Below the pieces are notes generated by a model that did not search any database, was not told the DNA's origin, and saw only the letters and a list, made by a program, of their open reading frames with translations. From Arthrobacter sp. QXT-31 (GTDB lineage: Bacteria > Actinomycetota > Actinomycetes > Actinomycetales > Micrococcaceae): DNA of 64,000 bases. The DNA lies in NCBI RefSeq assembly GCF_001969265.1, contig NZ_CP019304.1, positions 4,650,001 through 4,714,000 of the forward strand. The letters run 5' to 3'. Both the position numbers and the translations under genes were made by a program. Positions 1 to 7,853 of the stretch are shown here, in pieces; the stretch's first letter is position 1; each line of letters opens with the position of its first letter.

Positions 1-1
1 C

Positions 2-499
2 GTCCGCGGTGACAACAACACGGTGGGAACCGCCCTGGATTCCATCGTCGCCAGCGGTGTGGTCATCTCCGGCGGCGTCGTGGAGGGCTCGGTGCTCTCC
101 AACGATGTCTACGTCGGCACCGCCAGCCGGGTCATCGACTCAGTACTGATGGACAAGGTGCACATCGGCGAAGGTGCAGTGGTGCGCCGGGCCATTATCG
201 ACAAGAACGTCAAGGTCCCCGCCGGTGCCGCCATTGGCCTGGATCCGGACTTGGACCGGGCACGTGGCTTCAAGGTGACGGAATCAGGCATCACGGTGCT
301 CTCCAAGTATCAGGCCGTTCCCGAGCCGGACGAAGCCGAACGTGCACTGTCCGCGGCGAACCTGCACCTGGTGCCCGAGGGGATCAAGGCCGCCACCGAA
401 CACTTCCCGGATGCCCGCAGCTCCGTGGAGCAGGTGGGCAAGGTTCATGCCGCGGCCGTCGGTGCGGACTCCCCGTCCCAGCATTCCGTCGGTTCCTGA
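2..499 (+). CDS. glgC: glucose-1-phosphate adenylyltransferase, C-terminal part (cut by window start)
   Basis: The reading frame is open from base 2, so the start lies outside the window; 165 residues are visible. They show the end of the left-handed beta-helix of ADP-glucose pyrophosphorylase: VRGDNNTVG, then SIVASGVVISGG, SVLSNDVYVG, and the closing VRRAIIDKNVKVPAGAAIG, which are typical GlgC hexapeptide turns. The enzyme makes ADP-glucose from glucose-1-phosphate and ATP in cytoplasmic glycogen synthesis. The nucleotidyl-transferase domain is not visible. The tail after about residue 100 is less conserved. The assignment is from the helix pattern only but is characteristic. Confidence 0.85.
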   Translation, partial: VRGDNNTVGTALDSIVASGVVISGGVVEGSVLSNDVYVGTASRVIDSVLMDKVHIGEGAVVRRAIIDKNVKVPAGAAIGLDPDLDRARGFKVTESGITVLSKYQAVPEPDEAERALSAANLHLVPEGIKAATEHFPDARSSVEQVGKVHAAAVGADSPSQHSVGS

Positions 500-594
500 C
501 CCGGGTTCCATCGCATACCGGTTCCGGCAGCTGCGGGTTCCGCCAGCTGCCGGCTCCGCTGACTTCCGAGGCAGGCCTGACGCTCCACAGGCTG

Positions 595-600
595 TAAAAT
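595..600 (+). promoter_or_regulatory. -10 box TAAAAT of a leaderless promoter
   Basis: TAAAAT is followed by 7 nt and then the ATG at 608. No Shine-Dalgarno sequence fits in this gap, so transcription probably starts at or next to the start codon. Confidence 0.5.
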
Positions 601-607
601 CAGACCA

Positions 608-2059
608 ATGAGCTCCGCCGATCTGACGCCTGAAGAGATTCAGGCCTGCCTCAAGGTTTTGAACACCATCCACGTCTATGACGAGGAGCACCCCGACTAC
701 GTCTCGGTGCGCCGCGCCACCGGAAAGATGTTCAAAGCGGTCAAGCGGCACCGCCGCGTCACCAAGCGCGACCAGATCGCCGAAGCCGACCGCGCCGTCA
801 TTGCCCTCACCGCCACCGCCGCACCAGACCGGATCGACGACGAGACGCGCGGCAACAAACTCGCCCCTTCCGCGACGGGAAACATCGCCGGACACCTCAT
901 CAGGTCCCGGCCCTGCTACATCTGCAAGCAGCACTACACCCAGGTGGACGCCTTCTACCACCAGCTGTGCCCCGAATGCGCTGCGTTCAGCCATTCCAAG
1001 CGCGATGCCCGCACCGACCTCACCGGCCGGCGTGCGCTCCTGACCGGCGGCCGCGCCAAGATCGGCATGTACATTGCCCTGCGGCTGCTGCGCGACGGCG
1101 CGCACACCACCATCACTACGCGGTTCCCCAAGGATGCCGCGCGCCGGTTCGCCGCCATGGAGGACAGCGGGGAATGGCTGCACCGGCTGAAGATTGTCGG
1201 CATCGACCTCCGCGACCCCTCCCAGGTCATGGCCCTCACCGACGACCTCAACGCCGCCGGGCCGCTGGACATCATCATCAACAACGCCGCCCAGACAGTG
1301 CGCCGCTCCGGCAATGCCTACAAGCCGCTGGTGGATGCCGAGGATGAGCCGCTCCCCGCAGCCCTGCAGGCAGCAAACGGGGGCCCGGAGCTGGTCACCT
1401 TTGGCCACGCCCACGACAAGCACCCGCTCGCCATCGCCAGCAGCGTCACGGAGCACCCGGTCCTGGCCGGGGACGCTGTCACGTCCCTCGCCCTGTCCAC
1501 CGGCTCGGCGTCTCTGGAGCGCATCGCGGCCGGCACAGCCATCGACGCAGGCGGACTGGTCCCGGACCTCGCCACCATCAACAGCTGGACGCAGGTGGTG
1601 GACGAGGTGGACCCGCTGGAGATGCTCGAGGTGCAGCTGTGCAACGTCACCGCGCCGTTCCTGCTGGTCAGCCGGCTGCGCGACGCCATGAAACGGTCCA
1701 CCGCGCGGCGCAAGTACATCGTCAACGTCTCCGCCATGGAGGGCCAGTTCTCACGGGCCTACAAGGGACCCGGACACCCGCACACCAACATGGCCAAGGC
1801 TGCGCTGAACATGATGACCCGGACCAGTGCGCAGGAAATGCTGGAGACGGACGGTATCCTCATGACGGCCGTCGACACCGGCTGGATCACCGACGAACGC
1901 CCGCACTACACCAAGGTCCGGCTCATGGAGGAAGGCTTCCATGCGCCCCTGGACCTGGTGGACGGCGCTGCGCGGGTCTACGACCCCATCGTCATGGGCG
2001 AAAACGGCGAAGACCAGTACGGGGTGTTCCTGAAGGACTACAAGCCCAGCCCCTGGTAG
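608..2059 (+). CDS. SDR-fold protein with N-terminal Cys4 knuckle and no catalytic tyrosine
   Basis: 483 residues. Residues about 1-125 are an extension ending in CYICKQHY...LCPEC, two CxxC pairs that could bind zinc. Residues about 140-480 have a short-chain dehydrogenase core: TGGRAKIG in place of the usual TGxxxGIG, then DIIINNAAQ (NNAG motif) and NVSAMEG with the catalytic serine. At the YxxxK site the sequence is TNMAKAALN, so the lysine is kept but tyrosine is replaced by threonine. A long insert (about 240-330) separates the NNAG motif from the serine. The start follows a leaderless -10 box. The substrate is unknown; the protein may be an atypical oxidoreductase or a non-catalytic NAD(P)-binding protein. 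Confidence 0.8.
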   Translation: MSSADLTPEEIQACLKVLNTIHVYDEEHPDYVSVRRATGKMFKAVKRHRRVTKRDQIAEADRAVIALTATAAPDRIDDETRGNKLAPSATGNIAGHLIRSRPCYICKQHYTQVDAFYHQLCPECAAFSHSKRDARTDLTGRRALLTGGRAKIGMYIALRLLRDGAHTTITTRFPKDAARRFAAMEDSGEWLHRLKIVGIDLRDPSQVMALTDDLNAAGPLDIIINNAAQTVRRSGNAYKPLVDAEDEPLPAALQAANGGPELVTFGHAHDKHPLAIASSVTEHPVLAGDAVTSLALSTGSASLERIAAGTAIDAGGLVPDLATINSWTQVVDEVDPLEMLEVQLCNVTAPFLLVSRLRDAMKRSTARRKYIVNVSAMEGQFSRAYKGPGHPHTNMAKAALNMMTRTSAQEMLETDGILMTAVDTGWITDERPHYTKVRLMEEGFHAPLDLVDGAARVYDPIVMGENGEDQYGVFLKDYKPSPW

Positions 2060-2134
2060 CGGCCCCAGCGGCACCCCGCGGCCGTTCTGTACCTCGCCGC
2101 GTGTCATGGACTCCCGGCTGCCCCCATGGTTTCG

Positions 2135-2140
2135 TAGCAT
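2135..2140 (+). promoter_or_regulatory. -10 box TAGCAT of a leaderless promoter
   Basis: TAGCAT lies 6 nt before the ATG at 2147. The next gene, a paralogue, has the same arrangement. Confidence 0.5.
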
Positions 2141-2146
2141 GGGTCC

Positions 2147-2638
2147 ATGACTAGCGCATCACAGGACAGGGCATCAGAGGACAGCGCACCGCAGGATGGA
2201 AAACTCGGCTTCGACGAGTGCTGGGATCTGCTGGCCGCTTCGGTGGTCGGCAGGCTCGCCATTATCGTGGACGGGCATCCGGAGATTTTTCCCGTCAACT
2301 TCGTCATCGAACGCCGCAGAATCATGTTCCGCACCGCGGGCGGGACCAAGCTGTGGGAAACCGCCAGGGAATCCGCGGCTGCGTTCGAGATTGACGGCTA
2401 CGATGCGGGCACGCAGGAGGCGTGGAGCGTGACGGCACGCGGCACCACCTCCGTCGTGGACAGCGACGTTGAGCAGGCCGCGGCGGACGCACTGGGCCTG
2501 GAACCGTGGGAGCCCGGCGAGAAGTCCCACTATGTCCGCCTGACACCCCAAGTGCTGACGGGCCGCCGCTTCAAGGTTGCTGCCCCGCACATCTGGAGCA
2601 CCAGGCTGGAGGACCAGCGCAGGGCGTCGTTCGAGTAG
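2147..2638 (+). CDS. pyridoxamine 5'-phosphate oxidase-fold protein, copy 1
   Basis: 163 residues. The split-barrel flavin-binding fold is indicated by CWDLLAASVVGRLAIIVDG, the PVNFVIERRRIMFRT strand pair, GTKLWE and the closing LTGRRFKV. This is the small PPOX-like group common in actinobacteria, whose members bind FMN, F420 or haem; the cofactor cannot be read here. A paralogue of the same design follows 97 bases downstream, so the pair arose by tandem duplication. Each copy has its own leaderless promoter, which argues against strict co-transcription. Confidence 0.8.
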   Translation: MTSASQDRASEDSAPQDGKLGFDECWDLLAASVVGRLAIIVDGHPEIFPVNFVIERRRIMFRTAGGTKLWETARESAAAFEIDGYDAGTQEAWSVTARGTTSVVDSDVEQAAADALGLEPWEPGEKSHYVRLTPQVLTGRRFKVAAPHIWSTRLEDQRRASFE

Positions 2639-2722
2639 CGGGCTGCCGCGGCCGCTTGCGGGCTTGCCTGGAGATTCAGCTCGGCAGATTCTTCACTCTT
2701 TGAAGCCCGCAGCATGCCAGCG

Positions 2723-2728
2723 TAGGCT
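2723..2728 (+). promoter_or_regulatory. -10 box TAGGCT of a leaderless promoter
   Basis: TAGGCT is 7 nt before the ATG at 2736. It decides this start over an in-frame upstream start at 2577, which would overlap the preceding gene. Confidence 0.5.
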
Positions 2729-2735
2729 CTGGTCC

Positions 2736-3218
2736 ATGACGAACGTGCAGCCCACTGACGCTTCCCAACATTCCGTCGAGCACCTCGACTCCGGCCAGTG
2801 CTGGGCCCTGCTCCGGCAGGTCTCCGTGGGCCGGCTGGCCGTGTGGGTCGATGACCACCCGGACATCTTCCCGCTCAACTACACCGTTGACCACGGCACC
2901 CTGGTGTTCCGCACCGGGGAAGGCACCAAGCTCGGCGGCGCCCTCGGGGAAGCGCCGGTGGCACTGGAGGCCGACGGCGTTGACGCCGATTCCGGAATGG
3001 CCTGGAGCGTGGTGGTCAAGGGCAAGGCGGCAGCCCTCAAGGACACCGAGGAGATCCTGGATTCCGCGTCCCTGTTCCTGTTCCCGTGGCAGGCAGGGCA
3101 GAAGGACCACTTCGTTCGCATCACGCCGGACTCGGTCACTGGCAGGCGATTCAAGGTCACCCCGCCGCTCACCTGGTGGACCCAGCTCAGCGGCGCGGTG
3201 AAGTCCTCGCCGGAGTAA
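2736..3218 (+). CDS. pyridoxamine 5'-phosphate oxidase-fold protein, copy 2
   Basis: 160 residues, aligned end to end with the preceding gene: QCWALLRQVSVGRLAVWVDD, FPLNYTVDHGTLVFRT, GEGTKLGG, and VTGRRFKV near the C-terminus. The split beta-barrel probably binds a flavin-type cofactor in the cytoplasm. ATG 2736 is chosen because of the -10 box just upstream. The two copies have clearly diverged, so the duplication is not recent. Physiological role unknown. Confidence 0.8.
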   Translation: MTNVQPTDASQHSVEHLDSGQCWALLRQVSVGRLAVWVDDHPDIFPLNYTVDHGTLVFRTGEGTKLGGALGEAPVALEADGVDADSGMAWSVVVKGKAAALKDTEEILDSASLFLFPWQAGQKDHFVRITPDSVTGRRFKVTPPLTWWTQLSGAVKSSPE

Positions 3219-3253
3219 CCCCAGGCCCGACAGCACCAAGCCTGGCAGCGCAG

Positions 3254-4105
3254 CTAGGCCAGGCGGGTGATCTCCACGCTCACGCTCAGGTTGGACCCGC
3301 CGCCGCCGGACAGGATGCCCTTCAGCGGCGGTACGTCCCGGTAGTCGCGGCCACGGGCCACCGTCACATGGAAGTCGCCCGCCGGCTTGTGGTTGGTCGG
3401 GTCCCAGCTGCGCCACTCGCCGTCCCACCATTCCAACCACGCGTGGGACTGGCCGGCCACCGTCTCGCCGATGTCCGCCGTCGAACGCGGATGCAGGTAG
3501 CCCGAGACATACCGGGCCGGGATGCCGCAGCTGCGCAGGGCGCCAATGGCGAGGTGGGCCAGGTCCTGGCACACGCCCTGGCGCTGGGTCCAGGCTTCCT
3601 CGGCGTTGGTGGTCACGCCCGTGGTGCCCTTCATGTAGGTCATTTCGCCGCGCATCCAGGCGAAGATCGCCATTGCCGCCTCGTGCGGATTCTTGCCCTT
3701 GACCACGCCGGGGAGAAGGCCAAGGACTTCCTCCCCAGGGCCGGTCAGCTGTGACTGCGGCACCCAGTCGCTGAACTGGTTGAGTGTCTCCGGGGAGGCG
3801 AGGTCGTCCCAGCCCACAATGTCGGCCTCGGAGGGAACCCGAACCACCCGGTGGACCTCCACCGTGGTGGTGGAAAGCACTTCCAGGCTTTCGTGCGGCA
3901 CCTGCATGTCGAACGCGGTGACCTTGGTGCCCCAGTAGTCCCGGTAGTTGCTGACGGCCGCCTGTGACGGCGTGACCTTCATGGAGGACTCCAGCACCAC
4001 CTGCTGGGGGTCCGTCAGGGGGGTCATGCGGGCCTCGTTGTAGGAGAGCGTGACGCGCCGCTTGTACTTGTAGCCGGTCCGGTGGACGATGCTCAGCCGG
4101 GTCAT
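3254..4105 (-). CDS. transglutaminase-like cysteine peptidase-fold protein
   Basis: 283 residues. The N-terminal half (RLSIVHRTGYKYKRRVTLSYNEARMTP) is the beta-rich transglut_N domain. The catalytic triad is visible in the second half: Cys in GVCQDLAHLA, His in GQSHAWLEWW and Asp in WDPTNHKP. It is the last gene of a three-gene operon and overlaps the alpha-E gene by 4 nt, so translation is coupled. Comparative work has linked this ATP-grasp/alpha-E/transglutaminase trio to a predicted peptide-ligation and cleavage system; that role is inferred and not shown by sequence. Confidence 0.9.
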   Translation of the reverse strand: MTRLSIVHRTGYKYKRRVTLSYNEARMTPLTDPQQVVLESSMKVTPSQAAVSNYRDYWGTKVTAFDMQVPHESLEVLSTTTVEVHRVVRVPSEADIVGWDDLASPETLNQFSDWVPQSQLTGPGEEVLGLLPGVVKGKNPHEAAMAIFAWMRGEMTYMKGTTGVTTNAEEAWTQRQGVCQDLAHLAIGALRSCGIPARYVSGYLHPRSTADIGETVAGQSHAWLEWWDGEWRSWDPTNHKPAGDFHVTVARGRDYRDVPPLKGILSGGGGSNLSVSVEITRLA

Positions 4106-5028
4106 GAAACTTCTCCCACCCAGGCCAGTTCATCCGCCTGATTGAAGTACTTACGGGAAATGGCGTCCGACGCCTGCGCAACGGCTTTCTGCACGCGCTC
4201 CATGTGCTCCGGCAGTTCGGACATGAGGTCGTCGGTGCGGTGGAACTCCAGGAAGGTGCGCGCCTGGCCCACGATCCGGCGGGCGTCGTTGATGAAGCCG
4301 ACGCGCTGCGCCGTGGGGTCCAGCTTGGCCAGGCAATCGTCCGCGTCGCGCAGGGCGTAGACGATGGAGCGCGGAAAGAGCCGGTCCAGCAGGAGGAACT
4401 CGGCCGCGTGCTGGTCGCCGAAGGCGGCACGCCGGGTCCGCAGGAAGGATTCGTAGGCGCCGGCGCAGCGGAGCATGTTCACCCAGGACATGCCTGCGGA
4501 GAGGACATCACGGGTGGAGAGCATCCGGGCGGTCATGTCGGCCCGCTCCAGCGAACGGCCCAGCGCCAGGAAGAGCCAGCTGTCGTCGTGGCTGACCGTG
4601 GTGTCGGCCAGACCGCTGACCATGGCCGTGCGCTCAAGCACCCAATGGCAGAAGCGGTAGGTGCCCACCACGTCCTTGCGGTGCTGGTTCAGCCCGTAGT
4701 AGGTGGTGTTCAGGCTTTCCCACAGGCCGGACGAGACCGTCTCACGGGCGCGTCGGGCGTTCTCCCGGGCAGCACCGAGGGACCCCGCAATGGAGGTGGC
4801 GCTGTGCTTGTCATAGGCGAGGGCGTGGAGCAGTTCCTCCAGCCCGAAGTCCTCGCTCTGCGGGCGCGCGCCCATGACTCCCAGGAGTTCACGGGCCACG
4901 CTGCGCCGCTCCTCCGTGGGGAGGTGGTTCAGGCGCTCCAGGTGGACGTCGAGGATACGGGCCGTGCCGTCGGCCCGCTCAACATAGCGGCCGATCCAGA
5001 ACAGCGACTCGGCAATTCGGCTAAGCAT
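4102..5028 (-). CDS. alpha-E domain protein (ATP-grasp partner)
   Basis: 308 residues, almost wholly helical. The start MLSRIAESLFWIGRYVERAD and the later LGRSLERADMTARML are hallmarks of the alpha-E family. It lies between the ATP-grasp and transglutaminase genes, overlapping the former by 8 nt and the latter by 4 nt. The fixed gene order across bacteria suggests one complex or pathway. No catalytic residues are known for the family. Confidence 0.9.
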   Translation of the reverse strand: MLSRIAESLFWIGRYVERADGTARILDVHLERLNHLPTEERRSVARELLGVMGARPQSEDFGLEELLHALAYDKHSATSIAGSLGAARENARRARETVSSGLWESLNTTYYGLNQHRKDVVGTYRFCHWVLERTAMVSGLADTTVSHDDSWLFLALGRSLERADMTARMLSTRDVLSAGMSWVNMLRCAGAYESFLRTRRAAFGDQHAAEFLLLDRLFPRSIVYALRDADDCLAKLDPTAQRVGFINDARRIVGQARTFLEFHRTDDLMSELPEHMERVQKAVAQASDAISRKYFNQADELAWVGEVS

Positions 5029-6616
5029 TCGCGGGTACCTCCTGCGCGTCAGAAATCTGCTGTTGCTGCTGTTCCGACTGCCGGTCGCGCCAGTTGCTCT
5101 CGACCGGCCACACGGAGACCCGCTCGCGGACGGTCACGGTCTGCCGCGGCACCCGTTCCACCGGCACCTGCGGGGAACCGGCCAGCACCCAGGTGTCCTT
5201 CGAACCGCCGCCCTGGCTGGAATTAACGATCAGCGACCCCTCCTTCAGGGCAACGCGGGTCAGCCCGCCGGGCAGCACCCAGACGTCGTCGCCGTCGTTG
5301 ACCGCGAACGGCCGGAGGTCGACGTGCCGGGGGCCGAACTTGTCACCGCTGAGCGTGGGCACGGTGGAGAGCTGCAGCACAGGCTGGGCGATCCAGCCGC
5401 GGGGATCGGCGATGATGAGCTTGCGCAGCGCGTCCAGCTCGTCCTTGGACGCGTCCGGGCCGATCACCAGGCCCTTGCCGCCGGAGCCGTCCACGGGCTT
5501 GACCACGAGTTCGTCCAGCCGGTCCAGGACGTGCTCACGGGCCTCGCTCTCCTCCAGCCGGAAGGTGTCCACGTTGGCGATCACCGGTTCCTCGCCGAGG
5601 TAGTAGCGGATCAGGTCCGGAACGTAGCTGTAGACGAGCTTGTCGTCCGCCACGCCGTTGCCCACCGCGTTGGCGATGGTGACGCCGCCGGCGCGGGCGG
5701 CATTGACCAGTCCGGGGCAGCCGAGCATGGAGTCGGAGCGGAACTGCAGGGGGTCGAGGAAGTCGTCGTCGATCCGCTTATAGATGACGTCCACGCGCTG
5801 TTCGCCTGCAGTGGTGCGCATGTACACGCGGTTGCCGCGGCAGATGAGGTCGCGGCCCTCCACGAGCTCCACGCCCATGAGGCCCGCCAGCAGGGTGTGC
5901 TCGAAGTAGGCGCTGTTGAACACGCCGGGGGTCAGCACCACCACCGTGGGGTCATCCACGCCCGACGGCGCCGTCTTGCGCAGGGCGGACAGCAGCCGTC
6001 GCGGGTACTCCTCCACCGGCCGGATGGGCTGCTGGCCGAACGCTTCCGGCAGGCCCTTCGCCATGGCCCGGCGGTTCTCCAGCACGTAGCTCACACCCGA
6101 CGGCACACGGACGTTGTCCTCCAGGACGCGGAACGTCCCCGCGGCATCCCGCACCACGTCGATGCCGGAGATGTGCACCCGCACCCCGCCGGCAGGTTCG
6201 AAGCCGTGCACGGCCCGGTGGAAGTGCGCGCTGGTGGTGATCAGCTGGCGCGGGATCACGCCGTCGGACACCACCGTCATCTTGTCGTAGACATCGTTCA
6301 GGAACGCCTCAAGGGCGCGGACCCGCTGCGCGACGCCGCGCTCCAGCACGTCCCATTCGCTGGCGGGAATGACGCGCGGGACGATGTCCAGCGGAAACGG
6401 CCGCTCCTCCCCCGCGAAGTCAAAGGTCACGCCCCGGTCCAGGAACGTCCTCGCCATCGAGTCCGCCCGCGCACTGACGTCCGCCAGGGACAGCTGCCGC
6501 AGGGCCCCCGCAACCTGGCCATACGACTGGCGTGCCTTTTGCCCGGGGGCAAACATCTCGTCGTAGGCGCCGGTGCGGCCGGCAGCCTCGGAGTAATCCT
6601 GGAATAGGTCAGACAT
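5021..6616 (-). CDS. circularly permuted ATP-grasp type 2 protein
   Basis: 531 residues from ATG 6616 (MSDLFQDYSEAAGRTGAYDEMF); a longer in-frame start at 6652 lacks support. Family signatures are DVYDKMTVVSDGVIP, VLEDNVRVPSGVSYVLENR, VYKRIDDDFLDP, VVKPVDGSGGKGLVIGP (ATP-binding Lys and Gly-rich loop) and the HVDLRPFAVNDG metal-binding region. The family is predicted to ligate a carboxylate to an amine at ATP cost. First gene of the operon with alpha-E and transglutaminase. The C-terminus carries a glutamine run (about 5060-5075). It is divergent from the YeiH gene. Confidence 0.9.
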   Translation of the reverse strand: MSDLFQDYSEAAGRTGAYDEMFAPGQKARQSYGQVAGALRQLSLADVSARADSMARTFLDRGVTFDFAGEERPFPLDIVPRVIPASEWDVLERGVAQRVRALEAFLNDVYDKMTVVSDGVIPRQLITTSAHFHRAVHGFEPAGGVRVHISGIDVVRDAAGTFRVLEDNVRVPSGVSYVLENRRAMAKGLPEAFGQQPIRPVEEYPRRLLSALRKTAPSGVDDPTVVVLTPGVFNSAYFEHTLLAGLMGVELVEGRDLICRGNRVYMRTTAGEQRVDVIYKRIDDDFLDPLQFRSDSMLGCPGLVNAARAGGVTIANAVGNGVADDKLVYSYVPDLIRYYLGEEPVIANVDTFRLEESEAREHVLDRLDELVVKPVDGSGGKGLVIGPDASKDELDALRKLIIADPRGWIAQPVLQLSTVPTLSGDKFGPRHVDLRPFAVNDGDDVWVLPGGLTRVALKEGSLIVNSSQGGGSKDTWVLAGSPQVPVERVPRQTVTVRERVSVWPVESNWRDRQSEQQQQQISDAQEVPANA

Positions 6617-6776
6617 GGGCAATAGCCAACCACCTTTTTGTTGCGAATTCATTTCCCGTTCCGCCCTGGCGTGTTGGCGGCGGGACTTCCGGTTGGTCTT
6701 TGGCGCCGGCGTCCGGCAAGGTTGGGAGGTGCCTGACTTCCGACTCCCGCCGCCGCTGCTGCCGCAGTTGCGCGGG

Positions 6777-7799
6777 ATGACGCATCAGAACCTTACCCGG
6801 ATTCTGCCCGGCCTGTTGACCGCCGTGGTGGCGCTGGCCTTCGCGTTCGCCATCCACGCCGCCGTTCCGGCACTTCCGGCCATGACGCTGGCCGTGGTGC
6901 TCGGCCTGCTGGCAGCCAACCTGCCCGGCACGGCGGTGTGGACTGCCGGCCGTGCGCGGCCGGGGCTGGACTTCGCCGGCAAGCACCTGATGCGCGCCGG
7001 CATCGTGCTGCTCGGGCTGAAAGTGAGCCTCGCGGACGTGCTGGGCCTGGGCTGGCTGGCCCTCCTGCTCATCGCGGCCGTGGTGGTGGCCAGCTTCGCC
7101 GGCACCTACGGAATCTCCCGGCTGTTCCGCCTTCCCGCCGACACAGCGCTGCTGGTGGCCACCGGGTTTTCGATCTGCGGCGCCTCGGCGATCGGTGCCA
7201 TGGCCGCGGTACGGCGGATCAGCCACCGGGACACGGTCCTGCCCGTGGCGCTGGTGACACTCTGCGGGACGCTGGCCATCGGCGTGCTCCCGCTGCTGGT
7301 GCATCCGCTGCAGCTGGGCACCGAGGCCTTCGGCGCCTGGATCGGCGCCTCCGTCCACGACGTGGGGCAGGTGGTGGCCACAGCGCAAACCGCAGGCCCG
7401 GCGGCACTGGCCCTCGCCGTCGTCGTCAAACTCACCCGGGTGATCCTCCTGGCACCCATGGTGGCCATAGCGGGGGCAGAGCAGAGGCTCCGGCACCGCC
7501 GGGAGGCCGGCCGGACCGGCGGTCCCACCCCGGGGAGGCCTCCGATCATCCCGCTGTTCGTGGCCGGATTCGTGGCGATGGTGGCGCTCCGCTCCAGCGG
7601 CTGGCTCTCCGCCGGCTGGCTGGAGGCCGCTGCCGGCTTACAGGACGTGCTGCTGGGCGCTGCCCTCTTCGGGTTGGGGTCGGCGGTGCGGATCCGGACC
7701 CTGCTGCACACCGGGGCGCGGGCCGTGCTGGCTGCCCTTGCGGCGTGGCTGCTGATCGCAGTCCTCGGGCTGGCAGCCGCGCTGCTCATGGTCCAGTAG
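6777..7799 (+). CDS. YeiH-family putative sulfate/anion exporter
   Basis: 340 residues, about ten hydrophobic segments, inner membrane. Conserved stretches include LDFAGKHLMRAGIVLLGLKVSL, TGFSICGASAIGAMAAV and GASVHDVGQVVATA, all typical of the YeiH/Cons_hypoth698 family. ATG 6777 (MTHQNLTRILPG) is preferred; the in-frame extension upstream to 6615 is arginine-rich, non-membrane and overlaps the divergent gene. The transported ion is not proven for most family members. Confidence 0.85.
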   Translation: MTHQNLTRILPGLLTAVVALAFAFAIHAAVPALPAMTLAVVLGLLAANLPGTAVWTAGRARPGLDFAGKHLMRAGIVLLGLKVSLADVLGLGWLALLLIAAVVVASFAGTYGISRLFRLPADTALLVATGFSICGASAIGAMAAVRRISHRDTVLPVALVTLCGTLAIGVLPLLVHPLQLGTEAFGAWIGASVHDVGQVVATAQTAGPAALALAVVVKLTRVILLAPMVAIAGAEQRLRHRREAGRTGGPTPGRPPIIPLFVAGFVAMVALRSSGWLSAGWLEAAAGLQDVLLGAALFGLGSAVRIRTLLHTGARAVLAALAAWLLIAVLGLAAALLMVQ

Positions 7800-7853
7800 C
7801 ACGCTGCATCCGGCAGCCCCATGATTCAGCAGCCCGCGTGATTCAATAGCTTG

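Noticed and set aside
284..1456. Long open frame on the minus strand opposite the SDR gene
   Set aside because: It is an antisense shadow in GC-rich coding DNA; no family features, and the plus-strand protein is clearly real.
2676..4430. 584-residue minus-strand frame over the PPOX and transglutaminase genes
   Set aside because: Antisense or off-frame shadow of known genes with Arg/Pro/Gly-rich translation.
5063..6607. 514-residue plus-strand frame opposite the ATP-grasp gene
   Set aside because: Antisense shadow; His/Val/Gly-rich composition, no motifs.
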